From Platerodrilus igneus (taxonomy: Eukaryota > Arthropoda > Insecta > Coleoptera > Lycidae), in the NCBI GenBank assembly GCA_036346225.1, contig JARFIW010000658.1:124001-188000 (forward strand): DNA of 64,000 nt, given 5' to 3'. Under the pieces are notes generated by a model. It saw only the letters and a list, made by a program, of their open reading frames with translations. It had not been told where the DNA came from and searched no databases. Below, piece by piece: positions 21,653 to 32,865 of this stretch. The position numbers and the translations under genes were made by a program. How positions within the stretch are numbered: the stretch's first letter is position 1; the number at the start of each line of letters is the position of its first letter.

Positions 21653-22588
21653 ATGATAGTTGCTCAATCAAAAGTGAAAGAGGATATAGTAAATGAACTT
21701 CATAAACCAGCAAGAATAAATTTCAAGAGACGCAAAGTGATAGTAAAAGGTTTAAATGACCTTCTTCAGACCGATTTGATTGAAATGCTACCATATTCGC
21801 AAACAAACAAAGGATTTAAATACATTTTAGTACTTATTGATTGTTTCTCCAAATACGTATGGGCTGTACCACTTAAAAGTAAAACGGGTATTGATGTTAC
21901 TGCTGCAATGAAAACAATTTTAAATAAATTTAAAAATCCGCCAAGAAATTTGCAGTCTGATTTTGGTAAAGAATATTATAACAAACACTTTCAATCCTTA
22001 ATGCAGACATATGGCATAAACCATTATAGTGTTTTTCTACAAAGAAAGCATGCATTGTGGAACGTGTAATTAGAACTTTAAAGGGAAAAATGTGGCGCTT
22101 GTTTAACCTGAACGGTTCTTACAATTGGATAAAAATTTAAGCGATATTGTGAAACAATACAACAATACAGTTCACAATACTATCGGAGTCAAACCTGTAA
22201 AAGTTGATAAATCAAATGAAAAACTATTCTTAAATCATCATTTACCCACATCAAACTTGCAACCAAAATACCAAAATATTCAATAAAAGACAGTGTGAGG
22301 ATTAGTAAACACAGGGAAGCATTTACGAAAGGTTACACGCCAAACTGGTCAAATGAAATTTTTAAGATTAAAAGGTAAACGTAACCAATCCTACAACATA
22401 TATATTAGAAGATCAAGATGAGAAAGAAATCAAAGGTGCATTTTATGAAACGGAGTTGCAAAGGTTAAACATCCAGGAATTTACCTGGTAGAAAAGTCCT
22501 AAGAAAGAGTGGAAATAAAGTATTTGTAAAATGGTTAGGCTTCTCTAACGTACACAATAGCTGGATCGATAAAAATAATGTTTGCTAG
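21653..22588 (+). pseudogene. INT: Polinton integrase with chromodomain, broken
   Basis: The open part (138 residues) contains the first two catalytic acids of a retroviral-type core: D41 in LQTDLIEM and D103 in LQSDFGKEYYN. The Glu codon follows in another frame at 22060-22062 (ERVIRTLK), giving DD34-35E spacing across a frameshift near 22045. Downstream, more frames carry the C-terminal part and a chromodomain at about 22519-22566 (FVKWLGFSNVHNSWI), stop at 22586. An N-terminal zinc domain is not seen. It would insert the element and create the 6-bp duplication. Confidence 0.88.
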
Positions 22589-22679
22589 AAGTTGTTATAA
22601 TAATAGTTAATAAGGCTAACATTGTAAAATTATATTAAAATAAATAATACAGACAAAATCTTTCTATTGTTTTTATTAT

Positions 22680-23167
22680 TATTATTATCAAGCCATTCTT
22701 TTAATAAAAGATATTTTGTTTTGCGCATTGCAAATTATTATTGCTGTGTCTACAACAATGGATGTTATATTTTAAACGATTGTTGATTTTTAACTCCGAT
22801 AGCTTAGGACAACCTAGTGCAAGCATATCAGTTACAAAGTTTTGCATTATATATGTTTCAATCAATTTCTTCTTTTCTAGACCCTTCACAAATACTTCTT
22901 CACCGGGTCGGATAATTTGCTTCAATTAAAGCGCTATATATGATGACACCATTCCAGCCGTTGAAGATTCATCCCAAGAAATACCATGAATATTCCTTGT
23001 CACCCAGTCGTTATGTTTTATATGATCTTGACTCAAACAACTGGACTGCATTGGCAGTTTAAAATTTGATGCCAAACATCACCTTTCAACAAGTCCAAAA
23101 CCGCAATTTCTTTACACACAAACTCGTTTTTCTTGTATTTAAATCCCTGAATATCAATTATATACAT
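22680..23167 (-). pseudogene. Polinton right-end small ORF, Cys/His C-terminus
   Basis: An ATG at 23167 opens MYIIDIQGFKYKKNEF, a start shared by a recurrent ORF at this position in insect Polintons. A break near 23060-22930 is followed by an open 74-codon part (22925-22701) with EEVFVKGLEKKKLIE, LALGCPKLSEL and a Cys/His cluster CCRHSNNNLQCAKQN that could bind zinc. The end near 22700 is again out of frame. It converges with integrase and points away from the right TIR. Function unknown. Confidence 0.6.
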
Positions 23168-23197
23168 GTTTGTATGTAAATATATGCAGTAAACTTC

Positions 23198-23728
23198 GAC
23201 TAATTAAATTAATATTAGAGCAATCTCCTTATATAGCAGATTACCACCATCTGCGTACTTTGCCAACCCACTTTTCAACCTATCACAAGAGTGAACTCAT
23301 TTTGAATTGAAACCGGCCCATGTGTATTTGCAGCCTCTAAACATAAATCAGAATACTTTAATTAAAACACAATTGACTTGAATGCGATATTTTGCATCTG
23401 TCATACTGTCTCGCTAGAAAACCAAATTCAAAACATCTACACACATTTTCTCTGCACTTACATTTTTCAACATACGTGTGTTTTGAAATATGTTCCATTG
23501 AAAGTAATATAAAGCCGATCCTAATTCAAAACGTGCCCACAAGTATTTTACATTGAAAGTATATAAGAATTCATGTTTTCACAACTATTTTACATTGAAA
23601 TGTTTTCACAACTATTTTATATTGAAATTATATAGGGCCGATCCTAATTCAAAACGTGACAGACGTATTTTACACATGGAAAATACGTCTGTCGCGTTTT
23701 GAATTAGCACCGGCCTTATTTACCTACT
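23198..23728 (-). repeat. Polinton right terminal inverted repeat
   Basis: 531 bp matching 1289-2033 in reverse complement apart from the 214-bp duplication on the left and scattered substitutions. It ends ...TTATTTACCTACT at 23728. Confidence 0.93.
23636..23715. repeat. Terminal hairpin inside right TIR
   Basis: Arms 23636-23671 and 23680-23715 match at 33 of 36 positions around an 8-nt loop, mirroring 1302-1381. Confidence 0.9.
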
Positions 23729-23734
23729 TCTAAT
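23729..23734. repeat. Polinton target-site duplication, right copy (TCTAAT)
   Basis: Identical to 1283-1288 and directly adjacent to the CT end. Confidence 0.93.
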
Positions 23735-24322
23735 TATAAGGTTTTAAGTTCCTGAGCGATGTTATTTGAGTCTCGGTGATAAGTAAATAAATTGCGTAAA
23801 TGCTTTTTATAACTAGATACTTTTGTGCTGAAAAATATTTAATTATACCTTATTAAGTTAGATTTTTCTGAATAGGTTTTATTCAATGATAGTTTCCGGT
23901 AGTAATTTGTATGAGAATCGCATTATAGATTTGCACGCTTTGTTAATTTAAAATTAAAAAGATGTTTCTACAATTATACACTAAAGTGTTTAATTATAGA
24001 ATTTGATGAAGGTTTTGAATAATCGTTTCTATAATTAATTGTTATAAGAATTGCGTTTTTTACATTAAGCTTTCGGTAATAATACTTGCTGTACATAGAA
24101 TGGTAAAATAATTTGCGTTCCATTTTCATACTTTAAAATTATTTCGTTGTGTTTTGTATTATTAATTCGTAATAATGAACTAATTTGCGCATATAAATGC
24201 GTCTTTTCAGTTCTCTTGTTTACAATAATTTCTCGTGTTTGTAAATAATATCTCGTAGTAAATGAGTAAATTCCTTTCATCAATAATTTTTAAAAGAATA
24301 AATTGGTCTAGGGTAAATAAAC
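23735..24322 (-). other. Possible gypsy leader or coding remnant right of the Polinton
   Basis: AT-rich. A minus-strand frame of 72 codons (24283-24065) contains YYLQTREIIVNKRTEKTHLY and NTKHNEIILKYENGTQI, which looks protein-like rather than random, but I cannot assign it. If the gag at 1-752 belongs to the same element, the Polinton inserted between this frame and gag. Confidence 0.35.
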
Positions 24323-24357
24323 TTACATAATTTTCATCGTCAATTTCATTTGTTTTT

Positions 24358-24526
24358 TTCTGTAGGCTCGGTCGATTTTTGTACCTTGTCCACGTTTGTT
24401 TCTTTGGGCTCGGTCGATTCTTGTACCTTGTCCAAGTTTGTGTATTTTGAGCTCGGTCGATTCTTGTACCTTGTCCAAATTTATTTCTTTAAGCTCGGTC
24501 GATTCTTGTACCTTGTCCAAATTCGT
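24358..24526 (-). repeat. Four-copy minisatellite, about 43-bp unit
   Basis: GCTCGGTCGATTCTTGTACC plus TTGTCCAA occurs four times with 42-44 bp spacing. On the minus strand the first copies keep one frame (LDKVQESTELKE repeated), then an indel changes the frame. It could be a coding repeat of a retroelement leader ORF. The DNA just upstream on the minus strand (GGAGAACTGGTGACC) resembles leader sequence next to an LTR. Confidence 0.75.
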
Positions 24527-24659
24527 TTGGGTTCTTCCAGATTGGGAATTGAAATTCTTGGTCACCAGTTCTCCAATTTTTGAATTGGTAGTACCTTTCT
24601 GGATCCGTACACTGCGTCAGATACGCTTCGGTCCTTGGAAGTGGAGATTTTAAAAACTT

Positions 24660-25100
24660 CTTTTAAAACTTCTTGTAACAAATTTGTTTATTAAACAGAT
24701 ATTACATATAGAATTTTGACAGACTTGATAAAATTAAAATAATAATTGAATTTAAATTGGGCGAGTAGCCTAAGCAAACAACAATGTAAAAGCTGAAATA
24801 CTCACGACTAACTGGCTGATCTGGAATTCCCGTGACATTTATGTTGTCCCTGCTCCTCACATGTCTGTGGGAACTTGCAGAGCTCATGTCTGATTATTTC
24901 TTTATTCTATTCGTTATACAATGTAACAATCTTAATTTCTAATAATTGCGGTTTCTTAACGGTCTGTGACCTTCAGCTGCAGCTTCACTTACGTCTGGAA
25001 TACAATGTATTCACATCCGTTCTCACAACTTGCTTGAGAACTTTCAATAACTTTTCCTTATTTATTCTTGAATTTACAATGTTGCATCTAACTTGAGTTT
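24660..25100 (-). repeat. LTR-like dispersed repeat, copy 1
   Basis: The segment from about 24770 to 25060 is similar to 56300-56560. Shared blocks include CCCTGC.CCTCACAT, TGTGGGAACT, CTCATGTCTG.TTATTTCTT, GTCTGGAATA and TATTCACATCCGTTCTCA. On the minus strand AATAAA occurs near 24690, so an LTR reading leftwards (R/U5 at about 24560-24690) is plausible. Exact ends not determined. Confidence 0.55.
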
Positions 25101-26090
25101 CTGTATAATTTCTTAATAATTTCTATTTATTTGTACATATATGAATTTCAGAAAACTTTTAAACAATACTATGAATATTTAATGCATCCAGTATTTCTGA
25201 CGTAATAGATAGCTTACTTACTATATTAAACGGCAACAGTATGTCATACCATATTACTATAGAACATATAAATTAAAACGTTTCAACTTTTTGCACAGGT
25301 ACATGCTGTCTGGTGATGAGTTTTAATGTCGTTTCCATTGTCATCTGAGATCGTGATTAATGCTTTACATATTGTTTCTAAATCGTGCCCCAGAGGGCGT
25401 ATCGAATCTATCCTATTCTCCTATTGTGTGTTGAATAATGGTTTTAATGTGAAGTTATTGATGTGTTTGTTCAAAACGTCCGAACTTTGAGTTGTAAAGT
25501 TCTTGAACGATACCAAAAAAATCAACAGTTTCGAAACTTATATTAGCCGCATCGTTTACGACCAAATTTAAAGGATATACATCAGCATTATCAGTGCAGG
25601 CATCATGAATAGCGTCGTATGGAACATTAGTCTTAGCTTCACAACTCATCCCTCACTACTCTCATTTACTTGACAGGTAGCACACATATCGTGACTCGTA
25701 GAAGCCACCGATTCTTCAGTTTCCACATATTTGAAAATCACACCTTCTGTCTTTCATTTTTTTGTTTTTGGCCACCCTCTTCCTTTTGGATTAAGCGCTG
25801 GAGAGTCGTTCTTGCTTCATCATTTTTATAAGCAGGAATAGTCTGCCACCTTAGTGCTGTAGTGTCTGCATAACTTGCATTTTACAGTATCTTTCTAATT
25901 TATTTAACGTAATTAATATTTATACTCATAATTATACAACACTTAATCTCTATAATTTATACACAACAAGAAAGTACTTCTGGCTAATCAAAGAAATAAA
26001 GATGCAATCTTGGGCAAAATTCAACATATATGAGATAAACCTCAAACTGCTAACATTAACCACGCGTCCGTGCAAACACAAACATATGCT
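25101..26090. other. AT-rich region without recognised genes
   Basis: A minus-strand frame at 25649-25455 (64 codons) has ordinary composition but no recognised motif. Nothing else is supported. Confidence 0.4.
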
Positions 26091-26800
26091 TCCAAAATCT
26101 CTCCTACTCTTAGCCATGCTCCACCATCCAGACTAGCCCAGAAATCATTACCTTTAAACCTAACTCAGCAGAAACTACAGCAAACCAATTAGTTTCTGCC
26201 ATTAAAAATAACTTAAAACCTAAACTTTCAATGCTCAATATAACGTCAATTAAACCCACCCGCAATTCCGTGATCCTACAAACACATAAAGCATCTAACA
26301 TTCCTCTCACATCGTCGCTAAATAAATCCACCTGCACAATACACATACCAACCCCAAAACAATCTCAATTAATCATATTCGACGTCAACAAAGACATCGA
26401 CTCAAAGGATATAATTAGCTTCATCTTCCAGCAAAACGGCTTAAAACACCATACGACGCATCAGGCTCTATCGCATGAAGTATCGATAGCTTTACGGAGA
26501 CCTAGAACCACTACAACAGAAAACATCATTTTAAATGTTACTCCCAAGGCAAGAACTCTTTTGACTGCCGCCACAGTTCTCTTCATAGGATACAAGTCCT
26601 GCAGAATCCCGGATCTGGTGTCCACCTCGAGAAGCTATAACTGCCAAAGGTGTGAACATTCTGCAAAGATATGTAGGTTACTAGTAACTTGTGGAAAGTA
26701 CGCCGGATCTCATTTAACTAGAATATGCGTACAGTCACCAACTGCAGCCCCCACTTGTGCCAACTGCAAAAGAATTGGAAAAACATGATCACCTCGTCAC
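26091..26800 (+). pseudogene. R1-like LINE ORF1 (gag-like) remnant
   Basis: The 186-codon frame from 26231 has the layout of R1/TRAS-type ORF1: a Lys-rich segment with IKPTRNSVILQT, then KQSQLIIFDVNKDIDSKDIISFIFQQN, then nucleocapsid zinc knuckles (CQRCEHSAKIC, CGKYAGSHLTRIC, CANCKRIGK) before the stop. Two of the knuckles deviate from perfect CCHC spacing. The protein would bind the LINE RNA. Homology seems to begin earlier (from about 26130) in another frame, so the start is not reliable. Confidence 0.65.
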
Positions 26801-26989
26801 CAACACAGAATGTCCTTGCTAAAAACAATTTCTTCAAATATCAAAACAAGGTAAACAGTTCGCATGTCTCCCCTAACCCACACCATCCCTACACCTCATA
26901 CTAATCAACCTACAACATTCACAAACTGCAACACTAGAACTAACCTCACTATCAAGACAAAATAAATACGACATAGCACTAGTTCAAAA

Positions 26990-28790
26990 ACCGTACATCA
27001 TATGAAATACAATACCAGACTTACCACCGCAATTTACAGTCATAAAACATCCAGAACCCGTAAACAAAAATTACACTGCAGCAATCCTTGCAAACAGCAC
27101 CTGCACAGACACACTTTCCGTAGCAACACTCTCAACACAACACATCACTGTATGTCAACTGAGATGGGAACGAGAGTCCCTGTATCTTGTAGCTGGTTAC
27201 TTCCAATACGGCTTGGAGATGCGGACTTTTCTGAACCAGCTAAACACCATTTTAGAAGCCTTAAAGGACAAACCGATTATTTTCGCCCTAGACGCAAATG
27301 CAAAATCTATCTTGCAGCATTTCACCACTATAGACCCAGAGGGAGTGCTTCTAGAAGATTTTACGGTATATCATCATAACAAACACACGACACTCACGAT
27401 TTTTCACAAAGTACAAAATAATTCTAACATGGGTGTGACATAGTCAACTCGCGTCTTGGCACAATACATCAAAGACTGGAACATTACTGATATAATATCT
27501 GGCAGTGACCACAGTCCCATAATCTATAAACTTACATCAAACCATCCTCACAGAACTTACTTCAAAACCAGACTTTACAATACAAAACAACAAACTGGAA
27601 TCTCTATAGAAAAGCGATACAAACTTTAGTAAAGCAAATAACAGACAGTACACAACAAATCCACACAAACGTTCAAGTACACATCATCACAATAATCATA
27701 AAAGACGCAGTCACAAACACTATCCCTCTACAGACAAGCTCTTCTAACTCAAACAAGAGGCGGAATTCTGACTTGACAAGACTCCGCAAATAATTGAGTT
27801 AAGCCAGGAGATAATTCCAAAAGGCCACAGGAAATCAGAGAGAGATCTTGCGAACAGAGTATACACGCCACCGCAATCAGTACAAGGACATTGCACAAAA
27901 ATACTAGATGAAACAATAGACCCTTGGAACACCTACAGAAAAATAGTCAACAGTAGCACACCACAAGCCTTAGCCACCACACACTTTACACATGATCCGA
28001 CACCCATCAACACGCTCCAATCGATACTAGACATCTTGAGTCCCACCAAACCGTTGGACATTATGACTGAATACCAAACGAACATTATCTACACTAAAAA
28101 GATACCACTGAACACCCCAATTAACAAGACTGTTCGACCAGGGGACCTAGACGACATAATTACCAATTTACGCAAAAATTAAGCACCAGACAACATAACA
28201 AACGAACTCATTGCATTTTTACCGTGCTTGAGAAAGATCCTAGAGAATCTCATCCTACAAAAATTAAATGAACATATTGACACACAACCTGATCTTACCC
28301 AACCAATTCGGATTCCGGAAAGGAAGGGGTGCCGAACAGACCATACACACTCTTCACAACAGTCAAACAAACACCAGCGAAGTACGCTCTGGCCATCTTC
28401 ATCGATTTTTAGTCCGTTTGTGATCGAATGTGGTTGCAGAGTGTACTACAGGCACGAAACACTCATAATTTTCCTTGAAATATTTATAAAATTATTCAAA
28501 CATTCTTCTAAAACAGAACTGCAGCGTCCCCATCAACTTCACATCCATCACAAAGACTTAAACACAAGGATGTCCACAAGGGTCAATCCTGGTTCCTACA
28601 TTATGGAACTCATTCATAAACGCCTTATGAAATATCAACATCCCCAACACTACGCCCATTACATACGCGGATGACTTCGTGTACATCATTACAGGACACT
28701 TCAGATCCGAATTGGATTGTACGGCCGGGCACGTGACCGGAGTTCTAAAACATTGGTAGCGTGTCTACTGTCAACCAACGCAACGAAAAA
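26990..28790 (+). pseudogene. R1-like LINE endonuclease and reverse transcriptase remnant
   Basis: Apurinic-type endonuclease pieces: RWERESLYLVAGYFQ in one frame and ALDANAKSILQHF (27284 region) in the next, then a GSDHSPII block near 27503. RT pieces follow: a fingers region with RKGRGAEQTIHT near 28320, an AIFIDF-like block near 28395, a GCPQGSILVPTLWN block near 28570 and a YADDFVY block near 28668. Every block lies in a different frame, with stops between. The end abuts the gypsy fragment at about 28790. The clade call (R1/LOA group) is from motif style only. Confidence 0.7.
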
Positions 28791-29255
28791 AACACACATA
28801 TTTCTCCTCAAGGGCCAACTTGACCTTGGAAGACCTCTTACCATAATGTTTATAATATTCCCTCATCAATGCTTCATTTAAATTTAACGGATCAAGACAA
28901 ATTCTTATATTATTATCTGGTTTTTAACAAGTACAATGGGATTAACAAATTCTATGGGCTCCACCACCTTTGTAATAATGTTATCTGATATCATTCTATC
29001 AAGCTCTACTTTCCGTTTGTCCATCAACTGAAATGGTACTCTACGACATGGAACAATTTGTGGTTGATAGTCTTGTTTAAGTTTAAAAATTATTGGATTG
29101 TTAGAAAATTTACCAATACCTAAAAACAAATTTTTATTTTTTGACATTATGTCCTGGTTAATTTCAATATTAAATATATTTCTTTTGACAAGATTTAGAT
29201 CCTGCACGGCTTTCACACCTAAAACTGGTACTGCGTTATAGTCAATTTTTACCAC
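28780..29255 (-). pseudogene. Ty3/gypsy reverse transcriptase, N-terminal fragment
   Basis: The 116-codon frame contains the lead-in to gypsy RT: IVPCRRVPFQLMDKRKVELDR and IEFVNPIVLVK. Continued RT coding (RICLDPLNLNEALMREYY) appears in a shifted frame out to about 28790. The catalytic YxDD block is absent, so the element is truncated at its 3' end, where it meets the R1-like LINE. Confidence 0.82.
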
Positions 29256-29296
29256 AACAAATTTCAGTAACCTGTCTACATCATTACATATTACGT

Positions 29297-29740
29297 TTAA
29301 AAATTACAAGAGCCAAGTACTTCCAATTTTTGACCACCATAATTTGTTAAACAAGTATTAACTGCATCTAACTTATTTAACTGTAGACGCTCATAGATAT
29401 TCTGTGGGAAAACATTAACTTGTGCACCCGTATCAAGTTTAAATTTAACTAATTTATTACATTCTTTAATAAAAACGGTTATGTACCAATTATCAGCTCC
29501 ATTATTGATCGTATTAATCTGAATAGTCCCTAATACATAATCATTATTAGTATCTACTCTATTATTTCTGGCTTCTTCATTATCTGGCATATTATCAGCT
29601 ACTTCATGTACATTAAAATTACTGATACGCCTGCACATTGACGCAAAATGGTTAAATTTAAATTACATTGTTTACCTATAGCTGGACATTTTCTAGAAAA
29701 ATGCTTTATGCCACACCGACTGCAACCTCTATGCGAATTA
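29297..29740 (-). pseudogene. Ty3/gypsy protease and nucleocapsid
   Basis: KFKLDTGAQVNVFP (catalytic DTG) marks an aspartic protease in the frame 29638-29297. Just upstream (29725-29650), in a neighbouring frame, lies a CCHC knuckle CSRCGIKHFSRKC. The frames do not join, so the polyprotein is broken. Downstream on the minus strand it leads to the RT fragment. Confidence 0.82.
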
Positions 29741-29954
29741 GTCGACTCCATAAATTGCTGATGGTTTTCCAGGACATTACCACCTCGAGCAGTTGCAAAT
29801 TTTTTCTGAATGCTTGTTCCACCTCCACTGTGATATCGATCTATAGCACCTTAGTAACTTTTAGAACTATTCGTGTTTCCAACTACTCCAACCTCACATG
29901 ATTTTGCTTTGTCTGCCAGATCTCTAATTGCTTCTCCGTTTGTTCTGCTGCCCT

Positions 29955-30420
29955 TCAAATGTCTATCGCTTTATGTAAATCTAAAGCAGGTTCTCTTAAC
30001 AAACGGTCTTCAATTTTTGGATTTTTTATTCCACTCACAATTCTATTTTTAATCAATCTTTCTTTGAAATTTTCAAATTCACAATTGCCTGCCAACCTTT
30101 TTAAATCGGTTAAATAGTTATCAAATGACTCACCCTGAAGCTGAGTTCTGGCATTAAATTTATGAGTTTCAACACTCACATTTGATTTTGGTATGAAGGT
30201 TGCTGTAACTTTTGAATAATCTTGCTAGAATCCAATTTTCATTCTCTGTTAAATCTAATGTTTCATAAGCTTCAAATGCTTGTTCACTATGCAATGAAAC
30301 AAAACTGCTATTTGAACATTATTGAATTTTTCTTTACACCTAGTTGTAGCAATTTTTTTTGACCACTGCAAATCACCTAAAGTTGTTTGATAAATACGTC
30401 ATTTTGTCTATTTAAATAAA
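29955..30420 (-). pseudogene. Ty3/gypsy gag fragment
   Basis: The 74-codon frame (30179-29955) has the gag capsid C-terminal signature FNARTQLQGESFDNYLTDLKRLAGNCEF and NRIVSGIKNPKIEDRLLRE. More gag-like coding extends to about 30420 in another frame. It belongs to the same minus-strand element as the protease and RT fragments, and is of a different gypsy lineage from the gag at 1-752. Confidence 0.8.
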
Positions 30421-32865
30421 CACGTAAATATAGTTATGCAAATAAATATTCGTATTGGGATCATGTAGCCCAATCATAATGCAGAGATTATTCTCTAGTG
30501 CTAGTTTGGTTGCTATCAACAGGCGTTGGCTGTTTGAATAAATACCTCAATGTCAAGCGACTTTGAAGTACTTGTGCGCAATGGACAAACCAGTCAGTCT
30601 GGCATGGGCATTTGATAAAGACACACGATGCAGAAATGCAGTGTTCTAGCCAGCAATTTGCGTGTGGTCTTAGGCCGAGCCGTTTAAGTCAAGTGCAACA
30701 TGCATTTGAATAAGTATTTCTTAATAATGTTAAGCACATAGATTTAATTTCTAAGACAAACCAAATAAATTTTTGTTATAGCGTTCTTCAGCTAATTATA
30801 ATTCTTTGAATCAATCTGAACGTTCTTCAATTAGTAATAATTATCTCCAGTATAACATAATTTTCTTCAGTTTACTATAATTTACTCAAGTATACGATAA
30901 TCTTTTAATTGCCATGATATTTTATTCAAAAAAGAATGCAGTTGAAAAGATAACGAGAGAAATCTAGTGATAACTTTTCATGTGTTTAATGTGGAACTTT
31001 TAACAAAATAGCGTTTATACGCTCAATAGTTTTCCGATAACGAGATATCCGACTTTGTTAATTTTTGTTTTCCCAAAAATGATAAAACGTACTCCAAGAA
31101 ATTCTAATAATGATCTCATAACTTGTTAATATTGATTTCAATTAGTTTGTTAAATTAACCTCAATCGTCGAATTACCGGTATTTGCAATTAATAAAGTGG
31201 AAATTACAGTCAACATAATTGTTTTGTAACGAATGGAATGCAGTAAAAAAATCAAAGCATTTTGAATTGCTGTTGGATTGGACTTGCTTGTTTCATTTTG
31301 CAAGGAAGAAATACACTTCAAGTTCGTATAATTGGGTCCAAGAAACGTACAGCTGGCTACATCACAACATGTGGACAGCCGACGTCATTTGTTTGTCGAG
31401 GCACCGTATGTAAGCATATCTGGTTAAGACAAAGTAACACTCTTACATAAACAAGAACATCGCTGTACAAGGTAAGCCTTTTTTATTATTTTCACATGAC
31501 GTCCGCATTAGGCCAACATTGATACAAAGCAACATATTAAGTACAACATTGTGATGACCTACGATTCTTATTTTGCTTAGCAACTATAAAAGACTTTTTA
31601 ATGTTAAGGATCTATCAACATTTAAATCCAGGGTTGTACCTGTTATTATTACGAATGAACTTAAACACCCTAATTGAGTCCTGATTAAAGTTTTTATTTA
31701 TATGTAATTATACTTAAAGCAAATATGAAAGGTAAATTATTAGATTTTTGAAATTTTCATATACACCTGTAAACCAAATAGCAGATCTGATGTTTTGGGT
31801 ACTGATTTGAAATAGCTTTGCAACAAAAAAAGGAAATGCTTAACATGTTTTGATATTTTGTTTGATTTTATTATTCTACATCTGCGTAGAAGAAATTGAA
31901 GTACAATTTTGATGTATATATTAGGTACATACAACCTTTTATCATAGAGAAAGCAATATTTGATTAAAGAACCATCATTTAATTCATTTAAGTAATTGTT
32001 TCATTTTGAACAAGTGAGTTCAAGAATAAGGTAATTGAATCAAGGAGCAAGAGGCATACATACCTTCAATATATTAATATTTGTAGCTCCCATTTGACTA
32101 AGGAGCACTGATAGTACTTTCAAAATTTGATGCCTAATATTTGTGTCTATTGAAGTGTATATAATTAATATTTATAGCTTTTCTCTTTTGTATGAGGTAA
32201 CAAGAATACACCTCTTGTGTCCTCATTTGCTAATTTAATCTTATTTTCTTTACAACTCCTGCTTAAGTAGTAAATACAATATTCCTCTCTAAGGACTCCC
32301 AAGTCCCACTTAGGGAACTCTGTGTTAAAACTTAATCACTTGGTGGCGCCCCTCCTCATACCCCTATTTTGGTATAAGTTCAGTCAGTAAGTAAATAATG
32401 TTTTGTAAAAAGAACCTCTACCAATCCTCATAAGCTTTACCCGAGGAATAGACCGCTAGCATGGTCGGAAAGTAGTTGAGTTGAATCATTTTAAGGAAAT
32501 CCTTCTTTAAGTTCACTGGTTCCTTCAAACAATATTGAAAAACCCAGGAAAAACTTTAATTAATCAATTAATTAATTAAGTAAAGTAAAAATAGAATAAC
32601 ACAGTTACCATTGAATATAACTCAAAATTATTTTTGAATTTCTTCCAATTTGCACCTAAATCACCTTCCATTAGCATTGGTTTTGGTTGTTCTAAAAATT
32701 CCATTTTATTATATTATACAATTTGACCTTGTGACCTGGTGCATAAAATATTTTTATGTGTTTTGTTATATCTGCCACCCAAATTCTTTTTAAATTAATG
32801 ATTGCGCCATGTTGCATTTATAATATCTTTATTTATCTCAATATTTGTTGATAATATAATGGTTT
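30421..32865. other. AT-rich region without recognised genes
   Basis: About 2.4 kb. The first 700 bp may include the 5' LTR of the preceding gypsy element (it lies where that LTR should be), but I could not pair it with a second LTR. Frames at 31219-31450 overlap each other in two phases and show no family motif. Confidence 0.4.

Larger units (their letters stand above)
1289..23728. mobile_element. Polinton/Maverick element, full length but decayed
   Basis: This is a 22,440-bp self-synthesising DNA transposon of the Polinton (polintovirus-like) group. It is defined by ends AG...CT, long terminal inverted repeats, a 6-bp TSD and the diagnostic gene set: protein-primed DNA polymerase B, retroviral-type integrase with chromodomain, A32/FtsK-like packaging ATPase, adenain-like protease, major and minor capsid proteins and a PLA2-domain protein. 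Gene order from the left is small ORF (+), spliced small ORF (-), PolB (+), MCP (-), minor capsid (-), protease (-), PLA2 (-), ATPase (+), DUF8207-like (+), small ORF (+), integrase (+), small ORF (-). About 6.95 kb of the length is a nested BEL/Pao insertion, so the element itself was about 15.5 kb. Frameshifts or stops in PolB, MCP, protease, ATPase and integrase make this copy non-functional. Confidence 0.96.

Noticed and set aside
26051..26075. Library linker contamination (ACGCGTCCG near 26063)
   Set aside because: The motif is short and the surrounding sequence is continuous AT-rich DNA leading into the LINE ORF1; chance occurrence is likely.
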